From an uncultured Lachnospiraceae bacterium (GTDB lineage: Bacteria; Bacillota; Clostridia; Lachnospirales; Lachnospiraceae), in NCBI GenBank assembly GCA_947630595.1, contig CANRIG010000019.1, positions 1-45,457 on the forward strand: a DNA stretch of 45,457 bases, read 5' to 3'. Both the position numbers and the translations under genes were made by a program. The notes under the pieces are model-generated. The model did no database searches. It had not been told where the DNA came from and saw only the letters and a program-made list of their open reading frames with translations. Positions 32,403-39,905 of this stretch are shown one piece after another. Every line of letters starts with the position of its first letter. Position 1 is the first letter of the stretch.

Positions 32403-32529
32403 GAATTTCGTTTCCTTTCCCAAAATTGGCTTTTCTTCTATCTTATCAGCATTTTCCGCCGGAAAAACTGCTTTTTCTGCCTGAAACCTTGCAGATCGTG
32501 GCGAATTTCCGCTTCTGCGTCCGCCGCGC

Positions 32530-33078
32530 TCACATCCGCAGCAGCGCGAACAGCATTTCCGCCGTTTCCACCAGGTTGGTGCCGCTGTCCATGCTGGTCT
32601 TCTGCAGATACCGGTGCGCCTCCTCCTCGCTCATGTGGTTGCGCTCCATCAGAAGCGCCTTGGCGTCCGCAATCAGTTTTTTCTCCTCGTCGCTCCTCTG
32701 CGGCGGCGCCATCCTCCGCCTGCGCCTGCGCCGCTCCTGGTGCGCAATCACCATCTCCAGCGAGTTCACCAGGTCGCCGGCCTTCAGCGGCATCGTCACG
32801 CTGACCACGCCGTCCGGCACCCCGTTTTCCAGCATCCGGGCCGACGCCACCAGCAGCATTTCAAACGCCGGCGTCAGATTTTCATAAAGCTCCTTGTATA
32901 TCATATCCGGATAACGGTATCCGCAGACGACAATCCCCGAGCCAAGCTGATCCGCCGCCGCCAGCGCCTGTCCGCCGCTGGTGCACAGCGCGCTGATTTT
33001 GTAGCCGCTGCGCACCAGCAGATTGCGGATGCTTTTACCGTCCTCCATCCTGGGAAAGACTATGATTATATTTGCCAT
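32530..33078 (-). CDS. ANTAR-domain antitermination regulator with degenerate receiver
   Basis: A 182-residue protein. The N-terminal part (about residues 1-115) looks like a response-regulator receiver but lacks the acidic pair near the start (IIIVFPRMEDG) and the phospho-acceptor Asp, where GIVVCGYRYPDM stands instead; the late Lys (TMPLKAGD) is kept. An Arg-rich linker (ERRRRRRR) leads to a C-terminal ANTAR domain, IADAKALLMERNHMSEEEAHRYLQKTSM, which binds paired RNA hairpins and prevents transcription termination. It follows glnA by 54 bases in the same direction. The glnA leader has a terminator that could be its target. GGAGGA precedes the ATG. Confidence 0.9.
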   Translation of the reverse strand: MANIIIVFPRMEDGKSIRNLLVRSGYKISALCTSGGQALAAADQLGSGIVVCGYRYPDMIYKELYENLTPAFEMLLVASARMLENGVPDGVVSVTMPLKAGDLVNSLEMVIAHQERRRRRRRMAPPQRSDEEKKLIADAKALLMERNHMSEEEAHRYLQKTSMDSGTNLVETAEMLFALLRM

Positions 33079-33132
33079 CCGTATCCTCCTGTTCCGCGGC
33101 CGTGCCGGCCGCCCTGCTGCCGGTCAGAACAG

Positions 33133-34464
33133 TCAGATTCTGGAGAGATAGCGCTCGATTTCCCAGTTGCTTACGCTGGCGCGGTACTCCTCCCACTCCT
33201 GTTTTTTGGCGCGGATAAAGTGACGCGTCACGTGCGCGCCCAGGACATCGCAGATGTACTCGTCCGCCTCGAGGCCGTGAATCGCCTCGAGCAGGTTGCC
33301 CGGCAGGCACTCGATTCCGTGCGCCTGCAGCTCCTCCTCCGTCATTGCAAAAATATTCTCATTTACGCTCGCCGGCGGCTGAATCCGGTTGCGGATGCCG
33401 TCCAGCCCGGCCGCCATGCAGACCGCCAGCGCCAGATACGGGTTGGCCGCCGAATCCGGGCTGCGCAGCTCGATGCGCTGGCTCTCCCCGTTCGTGGCCG
33501 GAATGCGGATCAGCGGGCTGCGGTTGGTCGCGGACCACGCGATATAGACCGGCGCCTCATAGCCCGGCACCAGCCGCTTGTAGGAATTGACCAGCGGGTT
33601 CGTGATCGCCGTGACCGCGCGGATGTGCTTCATCAGGCCGCCGATGAAATAGCAGCCCTCCTGGCTCAGGTGAATCGGGCTGTCCGCGTCGTAAAACACG
33701 TTCCTGCCCTCGTGGTCAAGCGATATGTTGATGTGCATGCCGGAGCCGTTGACGCCGCTCTTGGGCTTCGGCATAAAGCTCGCGTGCAGCCCGTGCCGCT
33801 GCGCCAGCGTCTTCACCGCCAGCCGGAACGTCATGATGCCGTCGGCCGTGCGCAGGGCCTCGTCATAGCGGAAATCGATCTCGTGCTGCGCCGGCGCGTT
33901 CTCATGGTGCGAAGCCTCCACCACGTACCCCATGTCCTCCAGCGTGAGGATCATCTCGCGGCGCGCGTTCTCGCCGAGGTCGATCGGGCTGACGTCAAAA
34001 TAGCCAGCCTGCTCGTGCGTCACCGTCGTCGGATGGCCCTCGTCGTCCGTGTGGAACAGGAAAAATTCACACTCCGGCCCCACGTCGAGGCGGTAGCCCA
34101 TCTCCTCCGCCTCGCGGATTACCTTTTTCAGAATGTAGCGCGGGTCGCCCTCAAACGGCCTGCCGTCCGCATAGTAGACGTCGCAGATAAAGCGCGCCAC
34201 CTTGCCGTGCTGCGGCCGCCACGGGAAAATGCAGAATGTGTCCAGATCCGGATGCAGAAACAGATCCGAATTCTCGATTTTCACGAAGCCCTCGATCGAC
34301 GCCCCGTCAAACATGATCTTGTTGTCCAGCACCCGGTCCAGCTGGCTCGTCGTCACCGCCACGTTTTTCAGCGTGCCGAGAAGATCGGTAAACTGCAGGC
34401 GGATGAACTCCACGTCCTCCTGCTCTATCATCATCCGAATGTCACGTTTTGTATATTTCCCCAT
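33133..34464 (-). CDS. glnA: Glutamine synthetase, type I
   Basis: A 443-residue GSI enzyme that makes glutamine from glutamate and ammonia. It shows IRLQFTDLLGTLKNV, KIMFDGASIEGF, the metal motifs VGPECEFFLF and NAPAQHEIDFRYD, GVNGSGMHINISL, and RIELRSPDSAANPYLALA. The length of about 440 residues fits the GSI-alpha group, lacking the 25-residue insert and adenylylation site of enterobacterial enzymes, so control is likely by feedback and RNA-level regulation. The promoter (34669-34697) and a leader terminator (34614-34650) lie upstream, and an ANTAR gene follows. AAGGAG precedes the ATG. Confidence 0.96.
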   Translation of the reverse strand: MGKYTKRDIRMMIEQEDVEFIRLQFTDLLGTLKNVAVTTSQLDRVLDNKIMFDGASIEGFVKIENSDLFLHPDLDTFCIFPWRPQHGKVARFICDVYYADGRPFEGDPRYILKKVIREAEEMGYRLDVGPECEFFLFHTDDEGHPTTVTHEQAGYFDVSPIDLGENARREMILTLEDMGYVVEASHHENAPAQHEIDFRYDEALRTADGIMTFRLAVKTLAQRHGLHASFMPKPKSGVNGSGMHINISLDHEGRNVFYDADSPIHLSQEGCYFIGGLMKHIRAVTAITNPLVNSYKRLVPGYEAPVYIAWSATNRSPLIRIPATNGESQRIELRSPDSAANPYLALAVCMAAGLDGIRNRIQPPASVNENIFAMTEEELQAHGIECLPGNLLEAIHGLEADEYICDVLGAHVTRHFIRAKKQEWEEYRASVSNWEIERYLSRI

Positions 34465-34613
34465 AACCTGAATTCTCCTTTTCGCTCTTTTTTGCTGCGC
34501 CTGCGTTTTCCGCTTTGTTCACGCCTTCGCTTTACCTGCGCTTTTTGCTTCGCTCGCTTTTACACGATAAGAAAGGCCCTGCACTTTCGTGCGCCAATGT
34601 CTTCCTGTCGCAT

Positions 34614-34650
34614 AAAAAAGGGCGTTCCTCCCCTTCTGTAAGAACACCCT
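34614..34650 (-). promoter_or_regulatory. Leader terminator of glnA overlapping an ANTAR-type hexaloop hairpin
   Basis: On the minus strand AGGGTGTTC (34650-34642) pairs with GAACGCCCT (34627-34619), followed by six T: an intrinsic terminator about 150 bases before glnA. Within it TTCTT (34644-34640), loop ACAGAA (34639-34634) and GGGGA (34633-34629) form a rival hairpin with A at loop position 1 and G at position 4, the known ANTAR recognition pattern. The two hairpins share TTC, so they exclude each other. The second hexaloop hairpin expected upstream is not clear. Confidence 0.75.
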
Positions 34651-34668
34651 CGTCCATCTGATGTCAAA

Positions 34669-34697
34669 ATGATACCAGCCGGATTTTAATTTGTCAA
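34669..34697 (-). promoter_or_regulatory. Strong promoter of glnA
   Basis: On the minus strand TTGACA (34697-34692), 17-bp spacer, TATCAT (34674-34669), starting 20 bases after the stop of the preceding sulfatase gene. The leader to the glnA ATG is about 200 bases and holds the attenuator. The remaining leader is rich in AAGCG-type repeats with no gene. Confidence 0.8.
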
Positions 34698-34716
34698 CCG
34701 GGGATTTCCGGCGGTT

Positions 34717-37089
34717 TTACGGATTTTCGGTCTCCGGCTCGGCCTCTTTCCGGTAATAGAACGGGGTGGAACTGCGGAAAATGGTGTCGGAAGACCCCAC
34801 CTGGCTGACCACAACCGTGTGCAGCCCCTCGTCCAGACGGTCGGCGCTGATGCGCAGCACCTCCGACGACAGGAACGTGGGCTTGATTTTCTCGCCGTCC
34901 AGATAAATCCTGCTCCAGCGTGTAAAATTTTTCCCGTGTACATAAAAATACAGGCCCGTCTCTCCGGCGTCCGTGATCAGGACATCCTGCGTCCCCATCT
35001 CCAGGGGCGTGGCCGGGTACGGGTTTCCGCCGTCGTAGACGTAATGCTCCCCGTAGAGAATGTCGTACTGCAGAAGCTCCATTCCCTCCTGGTACTCCTC
35101 CTCGCTGCCCATGCTGTTGCGGTTCTGATGATAGGTAAACATCGTCCCCGTGTGGATGCCGAGCTCGTCCGTGATGTCGGCCAGCAGCTGGTAGGAGGTC
35201 ATGTTTTTGTCCGTTTTCTCCAGCCCGAAGTTGTTCCAGGTCGCGTATTTGGTCAGGAACAGGCTGTTCGTCGTCATGTCCTCCTCCGTCAGCCCCATCG
35301 TCGGCAGATGGTCCCCGAACATCACCACAATCGTCTTTTCGTCCCGCTGCGACAGCATCTCGATCAGGTCACCGATGAAGTCGTCCACCTCGTGAATCTG
35401 GTTGACATAATACTCCCAGGCATAGCGCTCGCCCTCGTCCTCCGGTCCCGTGACCTCGATCGCCGGATCGTCGATCACCTTTTTCTTCGGATAATCGCCG
35501 TGCGATTCCACGGTGATGGTGTACACAAAATCCGGCCGGTTCGGCGTGTGATCCAGCGATTTCTCCACCTCTCCGATGAGGATATCGTCGGTTGGCCACG
35601 TCCCCAGCGGCGTATAATCCTGAATATTCATCATTTCCTTGCAGGTAAAGGAGTTGAAGCCCATCATCGAAAAGGCGTTGGCGCGGCTGTAAAAATTGCC
35701 GCCGTTGTTGTGCACCGCATGCGCCCCGTATCCCAGCGTGCGCAGGTCGGAGGCGATGCTCTCACAGTTCGTCTGCTTGAGAATGGTCTTGTACGGGTAT
35801 TCCCCGAGGCCGAAAAACTGCATGCCCATGCCGGTCAGAATCTCAAACTCGGTGTTGGCCGTGCCCGCGCCCACCACCGGCACCTCGAGGTAGCCGGACG
35901 AATACTGCTCCGAAAGGCGGCGGAAATTGGGAATCGCGTCCTCGCTCGTATGAAGGAACCGCACCGTCTCCGGGTCAATAAAAGATTCCAGAAGCACGCA
36001 GATAATGTTCGGATACTCCTGATCCTCTCCCTCTGTCTCTCCTGGAACCTCAAAAGATTCTGTCGTTTCTGTTTCTCCGGATGTCTCCGCCTGCGCGGGG
36101 GGCGTCCCGTCCCCGTTCTGCGAAGCCGTACGCACAGCCTTTTCCTGAACTAATACGGCATCCTGCGCTCCCACACTCTGCGCTGTCGCCGTATCGGCCT
36201 GCGTTTCCATATTCTGCGCCGTCGCCGTATCAGCTTGTGTTTCCGTATTCCGTGCCGTCGCCGTATCAGCCTGCGCCTTCGTACTCTGCGCCGTCGCCGT
36301 ACTGTCCTGCTCTGCTGTACTCTGCGCCGTCGCCGTACCGGCCTGCGCCTCCGCATTCTGCACTTTCTGCAGTACCGCCCGGACCGCTTCCTCCGAGTAT
36401 TCCTCCGGTGCGCTCATGCCGCGGTCCAGCACGCTTGCGGAAAAGCTGTAGACAAACCCGTAATCCTTGTAGCCCTGCGCCAGATTTTCAAAGTAGGAGG
36501 TGAGGATGTGATTGCTCACCGCGGCGTTTGTGACATTGGGAAGCATCATCACCACCGCGAAAATCATGACCAGACCCATCATCCTATGCTGCCGGCCCGC
36601 AAATTTCGGCCCCTTGATCCAGAATACCACCAGAAGCAGCACGCACACGCCGACTCCGGCGATCACCAGCGCCGCCTCCGTCTTGGTGAAGTAATTGCTC
36701 TCCAGCATAAACAGGTCACTTATCATTTTCAGGTCCGTAAAACTGAACGGCGAAACGCGCTTCGCCAGAATGCAGCCGTTGATCACGCCGAGAAACAGCC
36801 AGAACGCGCAGATGATCGTGCGCAGCACCGCTCTCCGCCTCACTATGTACACCAGCATCAGGGAAGAATAGACAATCAGGGAATTGTACAGAAATACAAG
36901 ATTCCGGTCTACCACGAAATAACAGGCCTCTACGAAGGAGTGGCGCGAAATCCATTCGATCAGGAAGCAGACGCCGCAGGCCAGAATTATATGAAATAAT
37001 AATGAATATTTATTCAATACCCGGATCAGCCCGTGTTCTTTTACCTCCGCCGCTTCCAACGAAGCGTTTTCTTTCCTGTCCTTCCGCAT
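34717..37089 (-). CDS. LTA-synthase-like membrane sulfatase-fold protein
   Basis: A 790-residue protein. Five transmembrane helices lie in residues 25-205. A Thr/Ala/Gln-rich repeat region (about residues 245-304) links to an extracellular alkaline-phosphatase/sulfatase domain. This holds the metal and nucleophile motifs of the lipoteichoic-acid synthase family: NIICVLLESF, GAGTANTEFEILTG (nucleophile Thr), TITVESHGDYP and VVMFGDHLPTMG. A C-terminal IPT/TIG-like beta domain (from about residue 690, DAGETGLYFYVHGKNFTRW) is an addition to the basic layout. It probably transfers glycerol-phosphate or a similar group onto a surface polymer. A promoter is at 37218-37246. Confidence 0.88.
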   Translation of the reverse strand: MRKDRKENASLEAAEVKEHGLIRVLNKYSLLFHIILACGVCFLIEWISRHSFVEACYFVVDRNLVFLYNSLIVYSSLMLVYIVRRRAVLRTIICAFWLFLGVINGCILAKRVSPFSFTDLKMISDLFMLESNYFTKTEAALVIAGVGVCVLLLVVFWIKGPKFAGRQHRMMGLVMIFAVVMMLPNVTNAAVSNHILTSYFENLAQGYKDYGFVYSFSASVLDRGMSAPEEYSEEAVRAVLQKVQNAEAQAGTATAQSTAEQDSTATAQSTKAQADTATARNTETQADTATAQNMETQADTATAQSVGAQDAVLVQEKAVRTASQNGDGTPPAQAETSGETETTESFEVPGETEGEDQEYPNIICVLLESFIDPETVRFLHTSEDAIPNFRRLSEQYSSGYLEVPVVGAGTANTEFEILTGMGMQFFGLGEYPYKTILKQTNCESIASDLRTLGYGAHAVHNNGGNFYSRANAFSMMGFNSFTCKEMMNIQDYTPLGTWPTDDILIGEVEKSLDHTPNRPDFVYTITVESHGDYPKKKVIDDPAIEVTGPEDEGERYAWEYYVNQIHEVDDFIGDLIEMLSQRDEKTIVVMFGDHLPTMGLTEEDMTTNSLFLTKYATWNNFGLEKTDKNMTSYQLLADITDELGIHTGTMFTYHQNRNSMGSEEEYQEGMELLQYDILYGEHYVYDGGNPYPATPLEMGTQDVLITDAGETGLYFYVHGKNFTRWSRIYLDGEKIKPTFLSSEVLRISADRLDEGLHTVVVSQVGSSDTIFRSSTPFYYRKEAEPETENP
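36178..36357 (-). repeat. In-frame minisatellite, 36 bp x 5, in the LTA-synthase-like gene
   Basis: Five contiguous 36-bp units from 36178, each containing the conserved core GCCGTCGCCGTA. Each codes for 12 residues of the ETQADTATAQNM type. It forms the flexible linker between the membrane part and the extracellular enzyme. Confidence 0.9.
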
Positions 37090-37217
37090 TGTTTGATACC
37101 CCCGTTACCCTCCGCAGCGCTTATCCGGCAAACCCCTGCAAAGCGCTGTAAAAACTCTTTTTATAACATCAGGACGCTGCAGATTTTTACTGCAGGCCTC
37201 TTTTAAATTCATTTGAC

Positions 37218-37246
37218 AGAGTAATCCAAATCACCTGAAAAGTCAA
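37218..37246 (-). promoter_or_regulatory. Promoter of the LTA-synthase-like gene
   Basis: On the minus strand TTGACT (37246-37241), 17-bp spacer, TACTCT (37223-37218). The leader contains a CTGCAG ... CTGCAG hairpin (about 37170-37195). The rest of the gap up to 37373 is AT-rich with a possible TATAAA (37339-37344) for the rightward lipoprotein gene. Confidence 0.5.
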
Positions 37247-37373
37247 CCATGTTCAAAAAAAATTAAGTTTTTGTTTAGATTCCCGATTTTTAAAAACGCA
37301 TAAATATGACTGGATTCTTTTTTCATTCTATGCTACTTTATAAATAGAAAGAAAAGTGAGGCATATTTTGTCC

Positions 37374-37904
37374 ATGAAAAAACTGCTGTATCTGCTCACA
37401 TTTTCGATGCTTTTTTTGACAGCCTGTGAGAAAAAACCGGCCCTGACGGCCCCCGCCAGCCTGTTTGTGATGACGGACGGCGCGACCGCCGCCGGCCTTC
37501 GCCCCGGGGACGGCCCGGAGGAATTTATCGCCGCCTACGAGCCCTATACCATCCAGGTCGCTTACGTCGATCTGGCCTCCAATTACCTGGTGATGTCGAT
37601 CCGGGAAATCCCCTACGACAGCAGCATCTCCACCATGATCGCCAACTTTTTCGTCGACGGCGAACCGGTCTCCGAGGAAGAGCTCTGCCGTGAAAACAAG
37701 GTGGACGACGCGCAGCTCTACTCGCTGCTGAGCTCCCACGAGTACCTGCGCGAACACGAGGTCATTTACCGCTATCTGCGGTTCCGCTGGGAGGACGGGC
37801 GCATCGCCGAAATCGAATCTCAGGAATTAAACTACAACGAAACGTTTGAAACCCCTCGCCTCAGCACCTCGGCAAGGGGTTTTCATTCGTATCCTGCGGC
37901 CTGA
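37374..37904 (+). CDS. Small lipoprotein of unknown function
   Basis: A 176-residue exported lipoprotein: MKKLLYLLTFSMLFLTACEKK with lipobox LTAC (Cys18). The mature part is mixed alpha/beta with no recognised domain (APASLFVMTDGATAAGLRPGD near the start). The start at 37374 is preferred over a GTG at 37356 because it gives a normal signal peptide. The last 18 codons run through a terminator hairpin (37850-37883) and stop inside the first unit of a 40-bp repeat. The original stop may therefore have been lost by a small frameshift, and the C-terminal tail may be non-native. It stands alone between divergent and convergent neighbours. Confidence 0.75.
   Translation: MKKLLYLLTFSMLFLTACEKKPALTAPASLFVMTDGATAAGLRPGDGPEEFIAAYEPYTIQVAYVDLASNYLVMSIREIPYDSSISTMIANFFVDGEPVSEEELCRENKVDDAQLYSLLSSHEYLREHEVIYRYLRFRWEDGRIAEIESQELNYNETFETPRLSTSARGFHSYPAA
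37850..37883 (+). terminator. Terminator hairpin overlapping the 3' end of the lipoprotein gene
   Basis: AACCCCT-C-GCC (37850-37860) pairs with GGC-A-AGGGGTT (37871-37881), followed by TTT. It lies inside the reading frame, 20 bases before its stop. Confidence 0.65.
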
Positions 37905-38000
37905 ACGGCGGGCCGCATCGTTTCATTCGTGCCCTGCGGTCTGAACGGCGGGCCGCATCGTTTCATTCGTATTCGGCGGCCTGAACGGCGGGCCGCATCG
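37881..38000. repeat. Three 40-bp tandem repeats, each able to form a GC-rich hairpin
   Basis: Units at 37881-37920, 37921-37960 and 37961-38000 differ at a few positions. Each contains GCGGCC or GCGGTC, then about 9 bases, then GGGCCGC, so each folds alone. They fill the gap between two convergent genes, the rightward lipoprotein gene and the leftward methyltransferase gene. Confidence 0.9.
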
Positions 38001-38021
38001 TTTGCTTAAGGCTCCGCAGGT

Positions 38022-38783
38022 TCACTCCGCCTGCTTGCGGCATTCCCGCGCCACAAAATACAGGCGCTCGCTGTCCCCGCGCGGTGCTTCCAGCGTAAAC
38101 GCGTCGTACACCGCCTCCAGCCGCAGCCCGGCCTCGGTCAGCAGCGCGCGGATTTCCCGCTCCGTATAAGCGCGCTGATAGTGCGTTTCCTCGCACTTGC
38201 GGTAGCGGCCGTCCTCCTCCGGCAGAAACAGCGTCAGGTCGTACTCGTTGATGCACAGTTCCCTGTCGTACCAGTTCTCCCAGATAAAGCTGCCCTCCTC
38301 GCGGTTTTCCGCGATCACGCTGTCTCCCAGCATATATTCATATTTATACGTTGTGTTCAGATCGAAAATGAACGCGCCGCCCGGATCCAGATAATTATTG
38401 ACCAGACGGAACACGGTCAGAAGGTCCTCCGGCTCGGTGATGTAGTTGATCGAATCGCAGATGCTGACGACGGCCCGCACCGTGCCGTACAGCTCAAACT
38501 CCCGCATATCCTGCTGGAGATAGAGGATGTCGTGCCCGGATTTCTGCTTCTTTTCCATGGCCTGCGCCAGCATCTCCGCCGAGCTGTCCAGCCCGATCAT
38601 GTCGTACCCGTACGCGGCCAGACGCTCCGTCGCCGCCCCGGTGCCGCAGCCGAGTTCCAGCACCAGCCCGTCCTTCACGCCGCAGCGCGTCAGCAGCCCG
38701 CGCAGATACCCGCACCACTCGTCATACGGAATATTATCCATGAAAATATCATAAACATCCGCAAAGCTCCCGTAAGAGGCCAT
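38022..38783 (-). CDS. Class I SAM-dependent methyltransferase
   Basis: A 253-residue methyltransferase. The SAM-binding motif I is LVLELGCGTGAATERLA near residue 42, with acidic motif II in MIGLDSSAEML and motif IV/V in SICDSINYITEPEDL. The opening ASYGSFADVYDIFMDNIPYDEW is typical of a widespread Firmicutes family of unknown substrate. Upstream codons to 38969 overlap hisC in another frame and are not coding; the chosen ATG has a GGCGGGAAG stretch before it. It lies 49 bases after hisC in the same direction and probably ends the glmM-ABC-hisC run. Confidence 0.85.
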   Translation of the reverse strand: MASYGSFADVYDIFMDNIPYDEWCGYLRGLLTRCGVKDGLVLELGCGTGAATERLAAYGYDMIGLDSSAEMLAQAMEKKQKSGHDILYLQQDMREFELYGTVRAVVSICDSINYITEPEDLLTVFRLVNNYLDPGGAFIFDLNTTYKYEYMLGDSVIAENREEGSFIWENWYDRELCINEYDLTLFLPEEDGRYRKCEETHYQRAYTEREIRALLTEAGLRLEAVYDAFTLEAPRGDSERLYFVARECRKQAE

Positions 38784-38832
38784 CGTCTTCCCGCCTTTCC
38801 CTGATCTCTGTTCTCTCCCTGACGGCGCCGGC

Positions 38833-39888
38833 CTACCGCAGATACCTCCGCAGAAAATCGTACAGCGCCTCCATCTCCGCATCCGTGCCGATCGTAATCC
38901 GCAGGTAATTGTCGATGCGCGGCTTGTCAAAGTAGCGGACGTAAATGCCCTCCGCCCGCAGCGCCGCAAACAGCTCCCGCGCCGGGCAGGTCCGGTGCGT
39001 CACAAACAGGAAATTCGCTTTGGAATCCGCAAAGGAAAACCCGAGCTTTGCCAGCTCCTGCTTGGCCCGCTCGCGCGTGGCGATGATCTTCCGCCGCGTC
39101 TCCTCAAAATATGCGTGATCCTCTGCCGCCGCCACGCCGAGGCAGATCGCCGCCTCATTCATGGTGTAGGAATTGAATGAAAATTTTACATTATTCAAAC
39201 AACGGATGACATCTTCATTGCCAAGCGCATAGCCGATGCGCATGCCGGCCATGGAGCGCGACTTGGAAAAGGTGCGCACCACCAGCAGATTGTCGTATTT
39301 TTCCAGCAGTCCCACCGCGGAGGTGCCGCCGAAATCAATGTATGCCTCATCGACGATAACTATGACATCGCGGTTGCTGCGGATGATCTCCTCCACGTCC
39401 GCCAGCGGCAGCTCGACGCCGGTGGGCGCGTTGGGGTTCGGGAAAACGACGCCCCCGTTTTCCTTCCGGTAATCCTCCTTCACGATTTCAAAGCGGCCGT
39501 TCAGCGGCTGCCGTTCGTACGGAATCGCGAACAGCTCCGCCCACACGTCATAAAACGAATACGTGATGTCGGGAAACAGAATCGGCTTCCCGGAATTGAA
39601 AAACGTCAGGAACGCCATGGCCAGCACGTCGTCCGAGCCCACGCCCGGAAATACCTGCTCCGGCCGCAGCCCGTGCTCCGCCGCAATCGCCTCCGTCAGA
39701 CGCCCGGCGGTCGGGTCGGGATATTTGCGCAGCGGCTCCGCCGTCATCCGCCGCAGCGCCTCCGTCACCGCCGGAGACGGAGGGTAGGGATTTTCGTTGG
39801 TGTTCAGCTTGATCACCTTCCGGTCCTTCGGCTGTTCGCCCGGCACATACGGCACTACTTTCCTCACATTGTTTTCCCAAGCTCTCAT
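38833..39888 (-). CDS. hisC: Histidinol-phosphate aminotransferase
   Basis: A 351-residue fold-type I PLP enzyme for the histidine pathway. It shows KLNTNENPYPPSPAV near residue 28, GVGSDDVLAMAF, the PNPNAPTGVEL loop, VDEAYIDFGG, and the Schiff-base Lys in RTFSKSRSMAGMRIGYAL near residue 215. Length is normal. No other his gene is nearby, so it lies away from any his operon; broad-specificity relatives also act on aromatic amino acids. It follows the ABC exporter by 17 bases. GAGGGAGAG precedes the ATG. Confidence 0.92.
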   Translation of the reverse strand: MRAWENNVRKVVPYVPGEQPKDRKVIKLNTNENPYPPSPAVTEALRRMTAEPLRKYPDPTAGRLTEAIAAEHGLRPEQVFPGVGSDDVLAMAFLTFFNSGKPILFPDITYSFYDVWAELFAIPYERQPLNGRFEIVKEDYRKENGGVVFPNPNAPTGVELPLADVEEIIRSNRDVIVIVDEAYIDFGGTSAVGLLEKYDNLLVVRTFSKSRSMAGMRIGYALGNEDVIRCLNNVKFSFNSYTMNEAAICLGVAAAEDHAYFEETRRKIIATRERAKQELAKLGFSFADSKANFLFVTHRTCPARELFAALRAEGIYVRYFDKPRIDNYLRITIGTDAEMEALYDFLRRYLR

Positions 39889-39905
39889 AGTCTCTCCCTC
39901 TCTGC

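Noticed and set aside
32614-34641. Rightward 675-codon frame opposite glnA and the ANTAR gene
   Set aside because: Antisense shadow of two well-recognised genes; the glnA leader terminator and promoter lie inside it.
31885-36357. 36-bp repeats in dapF and the sulfatase gene as a CRISPR array
   Set aside because: Units are contiguous without spacers, degenerate, and in frame within coding genes; no cas genes are in the window.
37881-38000. 40-bp triplet as a CRISPR array or attachment site
   Set aside because: No spacers between units and no integrase nearby; hairpin-forming tandem repeat is the better reading.
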